From: Salinivirgaceae bacterium
GTDB taxonomy: Bacteria; Bacteroidota; Bacteroidia; Bacteroidales; SZUA-534
Assembly (NCBI GenBank): GCA_024405635.1
Contig: JAKSOL010000022.1
Span: 1 to 53,058, forward strand
Length of the DNA stretch: 53,058 nt
Direction of reading: 5' to 3'
This document shows, piece after piece, positions 34,583-43,416 of the stretch. The position numbers and the translations under genes are program-made. Every line of letters begins with the position of its first letter. Positions within the stretch are counted from its first letter, which is position 1. The notes below the pieces were generated by a model. It worked only from the letters and a program-made list of their open reading frames with translations, had not been told where the DNA came from and ran no database searches.

Positions 34583-35491
34583 CTATGCTTTATTGTTAGT
34601 GAGTAGGTGAAAAGAGTCTTCGAGTGATGTTTGTTTTTGTTGCATTGCTAACACAGTCAGGTTGTTACGTACTGCGTAGTTGAACAATTCGGGTCTAATG
34701 TCAATATCTTTGTTTGTACTGATTTGATACACGAAATTGTTCATTTTGTTGACTGCCATTACTCCGTTTATTTGTTGAATAGCGTCAATATTGGCTTCGG
34801 ATCCAAATTCAACTTCAACTATTTGGCACTCGGCTGTAGTTTGCTGAATATCAGTTGTTGCACCATTAGCTACTAGTTGGCCACGATTTATTATTGCAAT
34901 TTGGTTGCAAATGGCCTGAACTTCTTGCATAATGTGTGTTGACAGGATTATTGTTTTGTCGGTGCCCAAACCTTTTATTAACTCTCGTATTTCAATTATT
35001 TGATTTGGATCAAGTCCTGTTGTTGGCTCGTCAAGAATAAGCACTTTAGGGTTGTGGATAATGGCTTGAGCTATTCCAACTCGTTGTTTATAGCCTTTTG
35101 AAAGGGCGCCAATTATTTTGCTGCATTCAAGTTGCAAACCTGTGCTTTCAATTACCTCGTCAACACGTTGTTTTTTGTTTTTTATGCCATAAATATCTGC
35201 TACAAATTGCAGATATTCACGAACATACATGTCTAAATAAAGAGGATTATTTTCAGGTAAATAGCCTATTAGTTGTCGAACATCGTTTTCGGCTACATTA
35301 ATGCCTTCAACATATACGTTGCCATTAGTAGGTGGAATCAAACCTGTGATAATTTTCATTAAGGTAGATTTGCCAGCACCATTCGGCCCCAAAAAGCCTA
35401 CAATTTTGCCAGTTTCTACATTAAAACTAACATTGTTGAGGGCTTTTTGTTCGCCGTATATTTTGGTAATATGTTCGATGCTAATGCCCAC
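34583..35491 (-). CDS. ABC transporter ATP-binding protein, GldA-like
   Basis: A 302-residue ATPase. Walker A GPNGAGKST is at residues 35-43, the ABC signature LSKGYKQRVGIAQ begins at 130, and Walker B VLILDEPTTGLD begins at 150. Overall it matches the GldA type: MGISIEHITKIYGEQKAL start, then a C-terminal extension of about 80 residues. In gliding Bacteroidota GldA pairs with GldF and GldG; those genes are not in this window, so a gliding role is not shown. It abuts rpiB with no spacer and is likely expressed from the rpiB promoter. Confidence 0.88.
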   Translation of the reverse strand: MGISIEHITKIYGEQKALNNVSFNVETGKIVGFLGPNGAGKSTLMKIITGLIPPTNGNVYVEGINVAENDVRQLIGYLPENNPLYLDMYVREYLQFVADIYGIKNKKQRVDEVIESTGLQLECSKIIGALSKGYKQRVGIAQAIIHNPKVLILDEPTTGLDPNQIIEIRELIKGLGTDKTIILSTHIMQEVQAICNQIAIINRGQLVANGATTDIQQTTAECQIVEVEFGSEANIDAIQQINGVMAVNKMNNFVYQISTNKDIDIRPELFNYAVRNNLTVLAMQQKQTSLEDSFHLLTNNKA

Positions 35492-35923
35492 TTATTTGCA
35501 AGCTATTTTGTCGATGCGACGTTGATGACGACCGCCTTCGAAGTCAGTTGTAAGGAAAGTGTCAACAATCTCTTTTGCAAGGTCGACAGAGATGAAACGG
35601 GCAGGAATAGCGCATACATTTGCATTGTTGTGCTGGCGAGCTAGTGCAGCAATTTCTGTAGTCCAGCACAATGCTGAGCGTATGCCTTGATGCTTATTAG
35701 CAGTAATGTTAATACCGTTTCCGCTGCCGCAAAGTGTAATGCCTAAGTCAAATTTACCTTGTTCAACAGCCTCAGCAAGAGGGTGTGCAACATCAGGATA
35801 ATCCATGCTCTCAGGAGAGTTGGTTCCGTAGTCGGTAATTGTGTGTCCTTTTCCTTTCAAGTATTCAACAAGAATCTGTTTTGTTTCAAATCCAGCGTGA
35901 TCGCTAGCAATAGCTAAGTTCAT
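35492..35923 (-). CDS. rpiB: Ribose-5-phosphate isomerase B
   Basis: A 143-residue enzyme that interconverts ribose 5-phosphate and ribulose 5-phosphate in the pentose phosphate pathway. SDHAGFETK at residues 7-15 gives the substrate-binding Asp and His, and CGSGNGI at 65-71 carries the catalytic Cys65. Typical RpiB length. It has a consensus promoter and is followed directly by the GldA-like gene. Confidence 0.95.
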   Translation of the reverse strand: MNLAIASDHAGFETKQILVEYLKGKGHTITDYGTNSPESMDYPDVAHPLAEAVEQGKFDLGITLCGSGNGINITANKHQGIRSALCWTTEIAALARQHNNANVCAIPARFISVDLAKEIVDTFLTTDFEGGRHQRRIDKIACK

Positions 35924-35948
35924 AGTAGTAGTGTTTTTTTTAATTGTT

Positions 35949-35979
35949 CAAAAGTATTAAACAACCCCAATTCTGCAAA
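35949..35979 (-). promoter_or_regulatory. Consensus Bacteroidetes promoter for rpiB
   Basis: On the minus strand TTTG (35979-35976) and TACTTTTG (35956-35949) are exactly 19 bp apart. The ATG at 35923 is 25 bp beyond. Confidence 0.85.
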
Positions 35980-35989
35980 GTGCTTTTTT

Positions 35990-36958
35990 CTATCTCTTTC
36001 GCCATCGTTTAAGTCCAAGTGCAATTTTCATTGCTTTGCTCCATGTTTTTTGAACTTGAACATATTGTTTTGCTTTTGATCCAAATTTCTGGTAAAAATT
36101 AGCAATACCTTCGTCCATACTTCCTTCAAAATCAAAAGTTTGTACTTTGTTTGATACGCGTTTAATGGCTTCCCAAACCATTAGTGCAGAAGCTCCTGAT
36201 TTGCTGTATGTGGGATTGTATATTGGTGTTAAGAAATAGGCTGTTGTTTTGTCCCAAACGTAAAATAGGCAAGCGTTAATGTTTCCCTCAGAGTCGTTTA
36301 CACATATAATTTCACCTTGGTTGCGCACAATTGCCTGTTGGCATAGGTTTACAAACACTTGGCGGTTAAGTTCGCTTTTGCGGTTTCGTTTGGCAAGGAA
36401 TTGGCAGTGTAAGTTGTAAAACTCATCGGCTGTAATGCTGTTAATGCTTGTTGATAGTTGTTTTTCGGCATTGCGTATCTGTCTTTGCTTGCTTGTCGAA
36501 AATTCAGCAAACACTTTGTCTAGTGCGTTTATGTTTTCAATTATATAAGTAATGCGTGTTTTGATGCGATAGCCTTTGCTTAAAAAGGCATCGCAATTAT
36601 CAAATTGGCTATCAAAATTCTGCTCAAATACGCTTAGTTTTAAAGTTTCAATTTGCTCCAATATGTTGTTGATAGCTTGCGTTTTAAGCAATTGTTTTTG
36701 TTCGCAAGTGGAATTTTGGGGATAAAAGAAATGTAGTTGGTAACACTGTAAAAGGGTTGGTTGCAGCACGTAGGTAAACAAACTTTTTTTGCCTATTACA
36801 TACGGCATGGTGGCAATAATTGATCCTTGGTCATTACGAGCAATAATTACGTCCCATTTTCTATTGCCAGCAATAGCATCTATCCACCAATATTGCGAAA
36901 AGAGTGAAATATCAGTATGCTGTTCGCACAGGTTTTTATATATCTGTTTGTTGTCCAT
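35990..36958 (-). CDS. FemAB/GNAT-like acyltransferase
   Basis: A cytoplasmic protein of 322 residues from the ATG at 36958 (MDNKQIYKNLCEQH); the frame extends 11 codons further upstream into hydrophobic sequence that I do not count. The C-terminal half resembles the GNAT fold of FemAB-like proteins: FYNLHCQFLAKRNRK, ACLFYVWDKTTAYFL, YSKSGASALMVWEAIK and FDFEGSMDEGIANFYQKFG. The last motif is typical of FemAB-like enzymes that move amino acids or acyl groups onto cell-wall or other acceptors. The acceptor here is unknown. It stands alone between the ppiD terminator and the rpiB promoter. Confidence 0.72.
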   Translation of the reverse strand: MDNKQIYKNLCEQHTDISLFSQYWWIDAIAGNRKWDVIIARNDQGSIIATMPYVIGKKSLFTYVLQPTLLQCYQLHFFYPQNSTCEQKQLLKTQAINNILEQIETLKLSVFEQNFDSQFDNCDAFLSKGYRIKTRITYIIENINALDKVFAEFSTSKQRQIRNAEKQLSTSINSITADEFYNLHCQFLAKRNRKSELNRQVFVNLCQQAIVRNQGEIICVNDSEGNINACLFYVWDKTTAYFLTPIYNPTYSKSGASALMVWEAIKRVSNKVQTFDFEGSMDEGIANFYQKFGSKAKQYVQVQKTWSKAMKIALGLKRWRKR

Positions 36959-36971
36959 AGCGTAAACATAC

Positions 36972-37006
36972 AAAAAAACAAAGGCCACCAAAAATTGGCA
37001 GCCTTT
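36972..37006 (-). terminator. Terminator of the PpiD-like gene
   Basis: A 12-bp stem on the minus strand (AAAGGCTGCCAA with TTGGTGGCCTTT, two G-U pairs) and a loop of 3 nt, then a run of seven T. It lies 24 nt after the stop. Confidence 0.85.
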
Positions 37007-37030
37007 GCATTTTTATTTCAATGTTTAGAT

Positions 37031-39136
37031 TTAGTAGAAAAGCGAACGATTGTCTTCAACATCTGAAGCATCGCTTACAGCTTGGAATAATTGATAAGTG
37101 ATGCGTTGCATGTTGGTGCGAGCAATGTTAGAGCGCTCTTGTGCTACAGTAGCAACATTTATATCAGCATCTTCAACACTGCTTACTTGAATTAAGTAAA
37201 CACCCAAGTTGCCAGCAATAGGCTCGCTAATTTGTTGAGCATCCATTTGGGTCATCTCAGCTTGAACTTTTGGTTCAACGCCAATGCTTGGCATTGAGAA
37301 AGATGAGAAGTTTGCAGCGGTTGCAGATTTAAGTGTTGTGCCCATTTTGTCGGCAACTGATTGTAGAGTTGATGCCCCTTGTTTAGCTTCGTTAAGTTGT
37401 TTACTCAAAATTTCAGCTTTTTTAGCTGAAATAACTTCGCGAACAACCAAGTCTTGAACTTCTTCAAATGTTGCAACACCTTCTTTGTGAATTCCGGTAA
37501 CAATGGCTACAACATATTGTTCTTCCATGTCAAAGATTTCAGAAATCTCACCAACTTTTGCTTTGTATGCCCAACGGATAATTTGACGTGGATTTTCAAA
37601 GTTTGCCAATCGACGGTCGTTTTGTCTGATTTGAGCAGCGCGAGCAAGTAACATTTCAGCATTAGCATTTGCGCGGAAATTTTCAACACTATTGCTATTG
37701 ATGCCAAATTTGCTTGCTTGAGCATAAATGCCATCAACAGTTTTTGAACTTGCAGTAATGCGGCTCTCAATAATTGCAACTTTAGCTTTTGCTTTAGCTG
37801 CAGTTTGGTCAACTATTTCAATTACATGGTAACCATATTGAGTTTCAGCAATTACTTTGTCGCCTTTTTTGCCTTTAAAGCAAGCATCGTTAAATGGTTG
37901 AACCATTACACCTTCTTCAAACCAACCCAAATCGCCACCTTCTTCAGCTGAACCTTGGTCTGCTGAGAATTTTTTAGCCAACTCAGCAAAGTTGCCACCT
38001 TTTTTAACTACAGCTAAAATGCTGTCGGCTTTTGCTTTAGCAGCTTCTTTTGAAAGAGTAGCAGTTGGTTGAATTAAGATGTGGCGTGCTTTTACTGAAT
38101 CAGCAACTTTAACCGACTCAATTTTGCGAGCCATAAAAATGGTTCCGTTATCGTTTACTGGACCAAATACTTCGCCGTCTTTTGCATCAAATACACTATC
38201 AATAGCTGCTGGCAATTGTTGTTTGGTAAGGTATTGACCATTGAAACGAACATCAGATTCAAGGTTTACAAATTGCTCAACAGCTTCGGTTGCTGCAAAT
38301 TCTTTTTTCAAATCGGCCATTTTTTTCATGCTCATCACAACGTCTTCTTCTGAAGCTATCATTGGGAATGATACGTATAAAATGTCGCGAGATTCTTCTT
38401 GTTTGTAGTCGTCTTTGTGGCTGTTGTAGTATGCTTTTAAATCGCCGTTTGTGTATTTTGCAACACTATCTGCTAGCGAAGTGTAGCGCATTTGAACATA
38501 ATCAACATTGTATTTTTTGTTTTTTGCAACCAATTCGTTTTCGGCTTGCAATGCTGTAACAAACAAACCTTTGCTAACTGCAACGGCATATTTTTGATCA
38601 AGGCGATTTTGCATTAGTTGTTTTTCAAATTCAGCCCACGATGCTGCTGCTTCTCCGCTTGGATCAAGATCTTTGCTCTTAAGGAATTGAATAACCAAGT
38701 TGCGGTCAAATTGACCATCTTGGTTTGTAAAAATTGGAATTTGGCGAACTGAAGGGTCTACGTTTTCGCCTTGTACCATATCAAACAACTCTGCTGCCGA
38801 TACTTGCAAACCTAGTTTTGCATATTCTTCTTCAATTACATACATACGAACAAGTTGTTCCCATGTTTGGTCTTGAATTTGTTCAATAGTAGCTGCATCA
38901 ACTGCGGTTGTTTGGCGATTTCTTTTGTAGTTCTCGGTGTTGGCATCAACCAAGTTTTGGAAATACTGAACTGGAATTGTGTTTCCGTTAATCTCTCCTA
39001 CGTTTGCCTTTCTAGCATCACCAAAAATACCATTTGAACTGAAAAGGTCTCCTGCAATGAATGCGAACAATGCCAATGCAATAATTACGGTTACTAATTT
39101 ACCAGCATTGTCACGAATCTTCTGTAATGTTGCCAT
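37031..39136 (-). CDS. PpiD/SurA-like periplasmic peptidylprolyl isomerase
   Basis: A 701-residue protein with one N-terminal membrane helix (residues about 13-30, LVTVIIALALFAFIAGDLF), so it is anchored in the inner membrane with its bulk in the periplasm, as PpiD is. A SurA/PpiD-type N-terminal chaperone region follows (about 40-200). A parvulin domain at about 347-443 is clear: KARHILIQP, GGNFAELAKKFSAD, GGDLGWFEEGVMVQPF and TQYGYHVIEI. A long C-terminal region may hold a second, degenerate parvulin copy. It assists folding of exported proteins. A single-gene unit with its own terminator. Confidence 0.9.
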   Translation of the reverse strand: MATLQKIRDNAGKLVTVIIALALFAFIAGDLFSSNGIFGDARKANVGEINGNTIPVQYFQNLVDANTENYKRNRQTTAVDAATIEQIQDQTWEQLVRMYVIEEEYAKLGLQVSAAELFDMVQGENVDPSVRQIPIFTNQDGQFDRNLVIQFLKSKDLDPSGEAAASWAEFEKQLMQNRLDQKYAVAVSKGLFVTALQAENELVAKNKKYNVDYVQMRYTSLADSVAKYTNGDLKAYYNSHKDDYKQEESRDILYVSFPMIASEEDVVMSMKKMADLKKEFAATEAVEQFVNLESDVRFNGQYLTKQQLPAAIDSVFDAKDGEVFGPVNDNGTIFMARKIESVKVADSVKARHILIQPTATLSKEAAKAKADSILAVVKKGGNFAELAKKFSADQGSAEEGGDLGWFEEGVMVQPFNDACFKGKKGDKVIAETQYGYHVIEIVDQTAAKAKAKVAIIESRITASSKTVDGIYAQASKFGINSNSVENFRANANAEMLLARAAQIRQNDRRLANFENPRQIIRWAYKAKVGEISEIFDMEEQYVVAIVTGIHKEGVATFEEVQDLVVREVISAKKAEILSKQLNEAKQGASTLQSVADKMGTTLKSATAANFSSFSMPSIGVEPKVQAEMTQMDAQQISEPIAGNLGVYLIQVSSVEDADINVATVAQERSNIARTNMQRITYQLFQAVSDASDVEDNRSLFY

Positions 39137-39428
39137 TTGATAATTATTCTAATTAATGATTATTCAATTTTTTCGAGCGACGAATATAATGATTTGTTGC
39201 ATAACAAAACCAAAAAAACATTATTTACCAATCGGTATGTAAAATATTGAATACCAATTTGTTGCAAATACATTATGTATTAAAAAAAGCCGTTTATATT
39301 GTCATTTGCTATATAATATAGGTATGCTATTGCAATATTTTGGCTTTAATTGAGTATTGCAATGGTTGGTTTTAGATAGTTGTACCTTTTTAATAGGTTA
39401 TTAGTGCTAAGACAAAGTTAGCAGTAGC

Positions 39429-40214
39429 TTATTTCTTTTTTAGCACTTCGGTTTTTGTGTCAAAATTCAAATAGTAACTATCGGGTCCCAATTTTGTTGT
39501 GTTTATTTTGGTGCCCAATCCTTTTTCAATCAACACTCCTTTGCTATTATATAGTTCGTACATAGTTTCAGCCGAGAATGTAATTTCGTTAAATGGTTTA
39601 ACAAACGCATACGATATTTCGGCTTTCATTGACCGATGCTTAACCTCTTTACCATAGCGAGGTTTGCGTGTGTAATCTATTTGTTTTACACGGAAACGAT
39701 TGTATCCTGAAGTTACGTTTACTTCTGTTGAGTAATTGTTTGATCCAGGTGTTCCTTTACCATCAACTGTAGCAACTTTTATCCATTTGTTCCAACGAAA
39801 TTGTTCAACAATGAATGGAAGCGAGCCGCTTTCGCCGTTAGTAGTCCAAGTTAGTTTACTATCGTTTACAACTTTTATGGTTGAGACATTGAATGTGCTT
39901 TGGGGCTTAAGTACTTCTGGATTAACAATTTTTGGGGTTGAACTTTCGTGGTGTTTAATAACAATTTCAACCTTATCGCCTTTGGTTAGTTCAAATTTTG
40001 AAAGGTCAATTTCAAAAGCACTTGAGTTGATATCGTCGGTGGTGGCGGTGCCGTTAACTATTACACCTGTAACTGTGTAGCCTGTGCCCGATGCAACGAA
40101 TGGGTTCATTACATATACGTTTTCGCCTTGGTAAACTCCCGATATTTTTAATTCTTCGGCCCAAGAACTTAAGCAACATATTACGGCAATAACTATTGAT
40201 ATAGCTTTTTTCAT
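39429..40214 (-). CDS. Secreted protein of unknown function with CTD-like tail
   Basis: A 261-residue protein with a signal peptide (ends CLSSWAEE). The middle part is beta-rich without a domain I recognise. The last 47 residues (TMYELYNSKGVLIEKG, then INTTKLGPDSYYLNFD and EVLKKK) match the rhythm of a type A T9SS sorting domain: a strand, a G turn, an L-G-x-YY strand and a basic end. It lacks the leading YPNP motif, so this is a weak match. It stands alone, with a promoter candidate upstream. Confidence 0.65.
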   Translation of the reverse strand: MKKAISIVIAVICCLSSWAEELKISGVYQGENVYVMNPFVASGTGYTVTGVIVNGTATTDDINSSAFEIDLSKFELTKGDKVEIVIKHHESSTPKIVNPEVLKPQSTFNVSTIKVVNDSKLTWTTNGESGSLPFIVEQFRWNKWIKVATVDGKGTPGSNNYSTEVNVTSGYNRFRVKQIDYTRKPRYGKEVKHRSMKAEISYAFVKPFNEITFSAETMYELYNSKGVLIEKGLGTKINTTKLGPDSYYLNFDTKTEVLKKK

Positions 40215-40245
40215 TAAATAACTATGGTAGAAATGTTTAATGAAC

Positions 40246-40279
40246 CAAAACTAATAAAAAATAAACCCTTGTAAACAAA
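40246..40279 (-). promoter_or_regulatory. Candidate promoter for the secreted unknown
   Basis: On the minus strand TTTG (40279-40276) and TAGTTTTG (40253-40246) are 22 bp apart, slightly longer than the usual spacing. The ATG at 40214 is 31 bp beyond. Confidence 0.45.
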
Positions 40280-40336
40280 ATTTGCTATAGTTTGTGTTGT
40301 AAGGTTAGCAATACTGCATTTTGTTTGACTAACGGC

Positions 40337-41257
40337 TTAAAATAAGTAGGCGAATTTTCTAGGCATTTTGCTTTCAAATCGCATTTCTTTTTGTGTTACA
40401 GGGTGGATGAATGTTAGCACAAGCGCGTGAAGTCCCAAACGTTGAATAGGGTTGGTTTCTGCTCCATATTTGTGGTCGCCAACAATTGGGTGGCCAATGT
40501 CTTGCATGTGAACTCTAATTTGGTTTTTTCTACCAGTTTCAAGGTTTACTTTTACCAAACTCATATTGTTTTTTGATTTAAGTACCTTGTAGTGTGTTAT
40601 AGCAAATTGTCCGCCATCGGGATTTGAGCTTGAGTAAACCTTCATATTTTCGTTTTCTTTTAAGTATGACGATATTACTCCTTCGTTTTTCTCGGGCACA
40701 CCTTCAACAATTGCTAGGTATGTACGTTCAACTACGGTTTGTTTCCAGTTTTCTTGTAGTTGTTTCTTTATTTTTTCACTTTTAGCAAATACCATCATAC
40801 CTGATGTTTCGCGGTCGAGACGGTGAACTACAAAAATCTTGTTGCTTGGTTTTTGTTTTTTTACGTGGCTACTCAATAGCGAAAAAATTGTCATTTGGCG
40901 TTTGCCATCGGCCGATACGCTTAGCATTCCCGAGTGCTTTTCAACAACAATTAGGTGTTCATCTTCAAACACAATGTTCATTCCTGGGTAGCCGGTTTCT
41001 TTTGGCTTTTTGTAGGTGCTTATTGTTACAACGTCGCCAGGGTTGAGAGGGTGGTTGTATTGGCTTATGTTTTCGTTGTTTACGTAAACTTGTTTGTTGG
41101 TAAGCAGGGTTTTTATATTGTTTCGGTTCTTGTTAGGCAAACTTTCAATCAAAAAGGACATTAGTTCAGCGGGTTGCTTTACTTTAAGAGGTTCAAAGTG
41201 TATGCCGCGTGGGCGTCCTTTTTTGCGTGGTAATGGTTGTTGTTCGTCGTTTCGCAT
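40337..41257 (-). CDS. RluA-family pseudouridine synthase
   Basis: A 306-residue RNA modification enzyme. An N-terminal basic tail and an S4-type RNA-binding segment (about 28-80, NNIKTLLTNKQVYVNN and LNPGDVVTI) precede the catalytic domain. The signature VHRLDRETSGMMVFAK contains the catalytic Asp148. GRKNQIRVHMQDIGHPIVGDHKYG marks the C-terminal part. The site modified (23S rRNA or tRNA) cannot be told from sequence. It is separated from queA by a terminator. Confidence 0.93.
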   Translation of the reverse strand: MRNDEQQPLPRKKGRPRGIHFEPLKVKQPAELMSFLIESLPNKNRNNIKTLLTNKQVYVNNENISQYNHPLNPGDVVTISTYKKPKETGYPGMNIVFEDEHLIVVEKHSGMLSVSADGKRQMTIFSLLSSHVKKQKPSNKIFVVHRLDRETSGMMVFAKSEKIKKQLQENWKQTVVERTYLAIVEGVPEKNEGVISSYLKENENMKVYSSSNPDGGQFAITHYKVLKSKNNMSLVKVNLETGRKNQIRVHMQDIGHPIVGDHKYGAETNPIQRLGLHALVLTFIHPVTQKEMRFESKMPRKFAYLF

Positions 41258-41270
41258 ATTGATATAAATG

Positions 41271-41299
41271 AAAAAGAGGAAGTTTTTCGGCTTCCTCTT
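41271..41299 (-). terminator. Terminator of queA
   Basis: A perfect 9-bp stem AAGAGGAAG/CTTCCTCTT with an 8-nt loop; on the minus strand it is followed by TTT. It lies 25 nt after the queA stop. Confidence 0.8.
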
Positions 41300-41323
41300 G
41301 AGTTGTTTATTTGTTTTGTGGAA

Positions 41324-42373
41324 TTACAAAATAAGCATAGCGTCGCCGTAAGCACCAAAGCGGTAGCCTTCTTTTACAGCTTCGTTGTATGCTTCCATTA
41401 CGGTGTTGTATCCGCCAAATGCCGCTACGGTCATTAGTAATATTGATTGTGGCAAGTGGAAGTTTGATACCAATGCTGATGCAACGCTAAAGTCGTATGG
41501 AGGGAAAATAAATTTGTTGGTCCAACCGTCAAATGGTTTTAAAAATCCATAGGTTGAAACTGAACTTTCAATGGCGCGCATTGTTGTAGTGCCAACGGCG
41601 CAAACTTTTTTATTAGCCTCTTTTGCTTTATTTACTGTATTGGCAGCCTCTTCTGGAATAATTACTTGTTCCGAGTCGGTTTTATGTTTAGTAAGATCTT
41701 CAACATCGACTGGGCGGAAGTTGCCTAAGCCAATGTGTAGTGTAAGTTCTGCAAAGTCAACACCTTTAATTTCAAAGCGTTTCAACAACTCGCGGCTAAA
41801 GTGCATTCCTGCGGTTGGAGCTGCTACAGCGCCTTCGTGCTTTGCGTATATTGTTTGGTAGCGCAATGCGTCTTCTGGTTCGCAAGGGCGGTTAATGTAG
41901 CGTGGTAGTGGAGTTTCGCCAAGCGAGTATAGTGTTTGTTTAAATTCTTCGTATGGACCATCGAATAAGAATCGCAATGTGCGGCCTCGTGATGTTGTGT
42001 TGTCAATTACTTCAGCTACAAGTGAGTCGTCTTCGCCAAAATATAGTTTGTTGCCTATGCGAATTTTACGTGCAGGGTCAACCAATACATCCCAAAGGCG
42101 TTGTTCGTGGTTTAGTTCGCGAAGAAGAAAAACCTCAATTCGGGCTCCGGTTTTTTCTTTGTTACCATCGAGACGAGCTGGAAATACTTTGGTGTTGTTA
42201 AAGATGAAAGCATCGCCCTCGTCAAAGTATTCAAGAATGTCTTTAAAAATGCGGTGCTCAATTTTGCCAGTTGCGCGGTTAACAACCATAAGGCGCGATT
42301 CGTCGCGGTTTTCGGTTGGATATTGAGCAATCTGCCCTTCAGGCAATTTGTAGTTGAACTGTGATAATTTCAT
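41324..42373 (-). CDS. queA: S-adenosylmethionine:tRNA ribosyltransferase-isomerase
   Basis: Transfers and rearranges the ribosyl part of SAM onto preQ1-modified tRNA to give epoxyqueuosine. I use the ATG at 42373 ([19 protein letters not shown]), giving 349 residues; 10 codons of open frame lie upstream. Typical motifs: [27 protein letters not shown] at about 193, [10 protein letters not shown] and [10 protein letters not shown]. It is the last gene of the ftsX-DUF3098-truB-queA cluster and is followed by a terminator. Other queuosine genes are not in the window. Confidence 0.96.
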   Translation of the reverse strand: MKLSQFNYKLPEGQIAQYPTENRDESRLMVVNRATGKIEHRIFKDILEYFDEGDAFIFNNTKVFPARLDGNKEKTGARIEVFLLRELNHEQRLWDVLVDPARKIRIGNKLYFGEDDSLVAEVIDNTTSRGRTLRFLFDGPYEEFKQTLYSLGETPLPRYINRPCEPEDALRYQTIYAKHEGAVAAPTAGMHFSRELLKRFEIKGVDFAELTLHIGLGNFRPVDVEDLTKHKTDSEQVIIPEEAANTVNKAKEANKKVCAVGTTTMRAIESSVSTYGFLKPFDGWTNKFIFPPYDFSVASALVSNFHLPQSILLMTVAAFGGYNTVMEAYNEAVKEGYRFGAYGDAMLIL

Positions 42374-42438
42374 CAGATATATGTTTGAGTATAAATAAAT
42401 CACAACAATTGGCGCGGTTTGCTCTCATTTTGAGCAGA

Positions 42439-43176
42439 CTACGCCATAATCGGTGGCAAATTTTTTATAAATTTTTCAAATTCCAATACGTCAACGGCGT
42501 TATTTACCAAAAAATTTCCGCTAGTGGTGCGACGCAATTCATAAAGAGTGGCTCCACAACCAAGTTTTTGGCCTAAATCGCGAGCAATAGAGCGTATGTA
42601 TGTCCCTTTGCTGCATCGTATGCGTGCAGTTACCATTGGCAGTTGGCTATTAATTAATTCAACTTCGGTTATGGTTATGCGCGATGGTTTGAGTTCTATT
42701 TCTTTGTTTTGGCGAGCTGCTTCGTAGGCTCTTTGACCGTCAACTTTTTTAGCCGAAAACATTGGTGGTATTTGATCTTGTTCTCCAATAAATTCGTCAA
42801 GCGCTTTTTTTACTTGTTCAATGGTTATATGTGAGCAATCGCAAGTGCTATCAACTTCGGTTTCAAGGTCAAATGAAGGAGTGGTTTTTCCTAGTTTGAA
42901 TGTGGCAATGTACTCTTTTTCAGTTGCTTGAATTTGGTCAATCAGTTTGGTATATTGACCAGTACAAACAATAAGTAACCCACTAGCTAAAGGGTCAAGA
43001 GTGCCAGCATGACCAACTTTTAGCCTTTTAACTTTCATGTATCGGCTCAAAAGGTAGCGAACTTTGTTCACTACATCGAACGATGTCCAGCGTAAAGGTT
43101 TGTCAATAAGTATAACTTGGCCTTCAGCAAAGTCATAATAATCTTTGCCGTATTCAAAAATGCGTAGGTTTTGCAT
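42439..43176 (-). CDS. truB: tRNA pseudouridine-55 synthase
   Basis: A 245-residue enzyme that isomerises U55 in the T loop of nearly all tRNAs. GHAGTLDPLASGLL gives the catalytic Asp61, and DKPLRWTSFDVVNKVR and CSKGTYIRSIARDLG are family marks. Length is slightly short because it lacks a full C-terminal PUA domain. Its ATG overlaps the DUF3098 stop by one base. In many Bacteroidota an uppP gene lies between these two; it is absent here. Confidence 0.96.
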   Translation of the reverse strand: MQNLRIFEYGKDYYDFAEGQVILIDKPLRWTSFDVVNKVRYLLSRYMKVKRLKVGHAGTLDPLASGLLIVCTGQYTKLIDQIQATEKEYIATFKLGKTTPSFDLETEVDSTCDCSHITIEQVKKALDEFIGEQDQIPPMFSAKKVDGQRAYEAARQNKEIELKPSRITITEVELINSQLPMVTARIRCSKGTYIRSIARDLGQKLGCGATLYELRRTTSGNFLVNNAVDVLEFEKFIKNLPPIMA

Positions 43177-43412
43177 TACTCTTTTGGTTTTTTCATAATG
43201 GCATAAATTTCAAACACAAAGCCTATAAACACCACAAATGGAGCTAAAACGATGCGTTGAAAATTGAACATCGACTCGTTGAATACTTGAGGGTCGTTGC
43301 TGCGGCCGCCTGCCATTAAAATAAAACCTAATACAATAACGGCAATGCCGATAAGTATAAGTGTGTAGTTGTGTTTGCTTAAGGCAAACTCTTTATCTTG
43401 ATTCTCTTCCAT
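43176..43412 (-). CDS. DUF3098 small membrane protein
   Basis: A 78-residue protein with two membrane segments (about 16-35, TLILIGIAVIVLGFILMAGG, and 51-71, RIVLAPFVVFIGFVFEIYAI). The NDPQVFNESMFNFQRI stretch between them is characteristic of DUF3098, a Bacteroidota family found next to ftsX. It begins 4 nt after ftsX and ends overlapping truB. Function unknown; a link to FtsX or envelope growth is suggested by conserved position only. Confidence 0.85.
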   Translation of the reverse strand: MEENQDKEFALSKHNYTLILIGIAVIVLGFILMAGGRSNDPQVFNESMFNFQRIVLAPFVVFIGFVFEIYAIMKKPKE

Positions 43413-43416
43413 AGTC

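Noticed and set aside
34583..35491. A gliding motility operon around the GldA-like gene
   Set aside because: GldF, GldG and other gliding genes are not adjacent, and GldA-like ATPases occur in non-gliding Bacteroidota.
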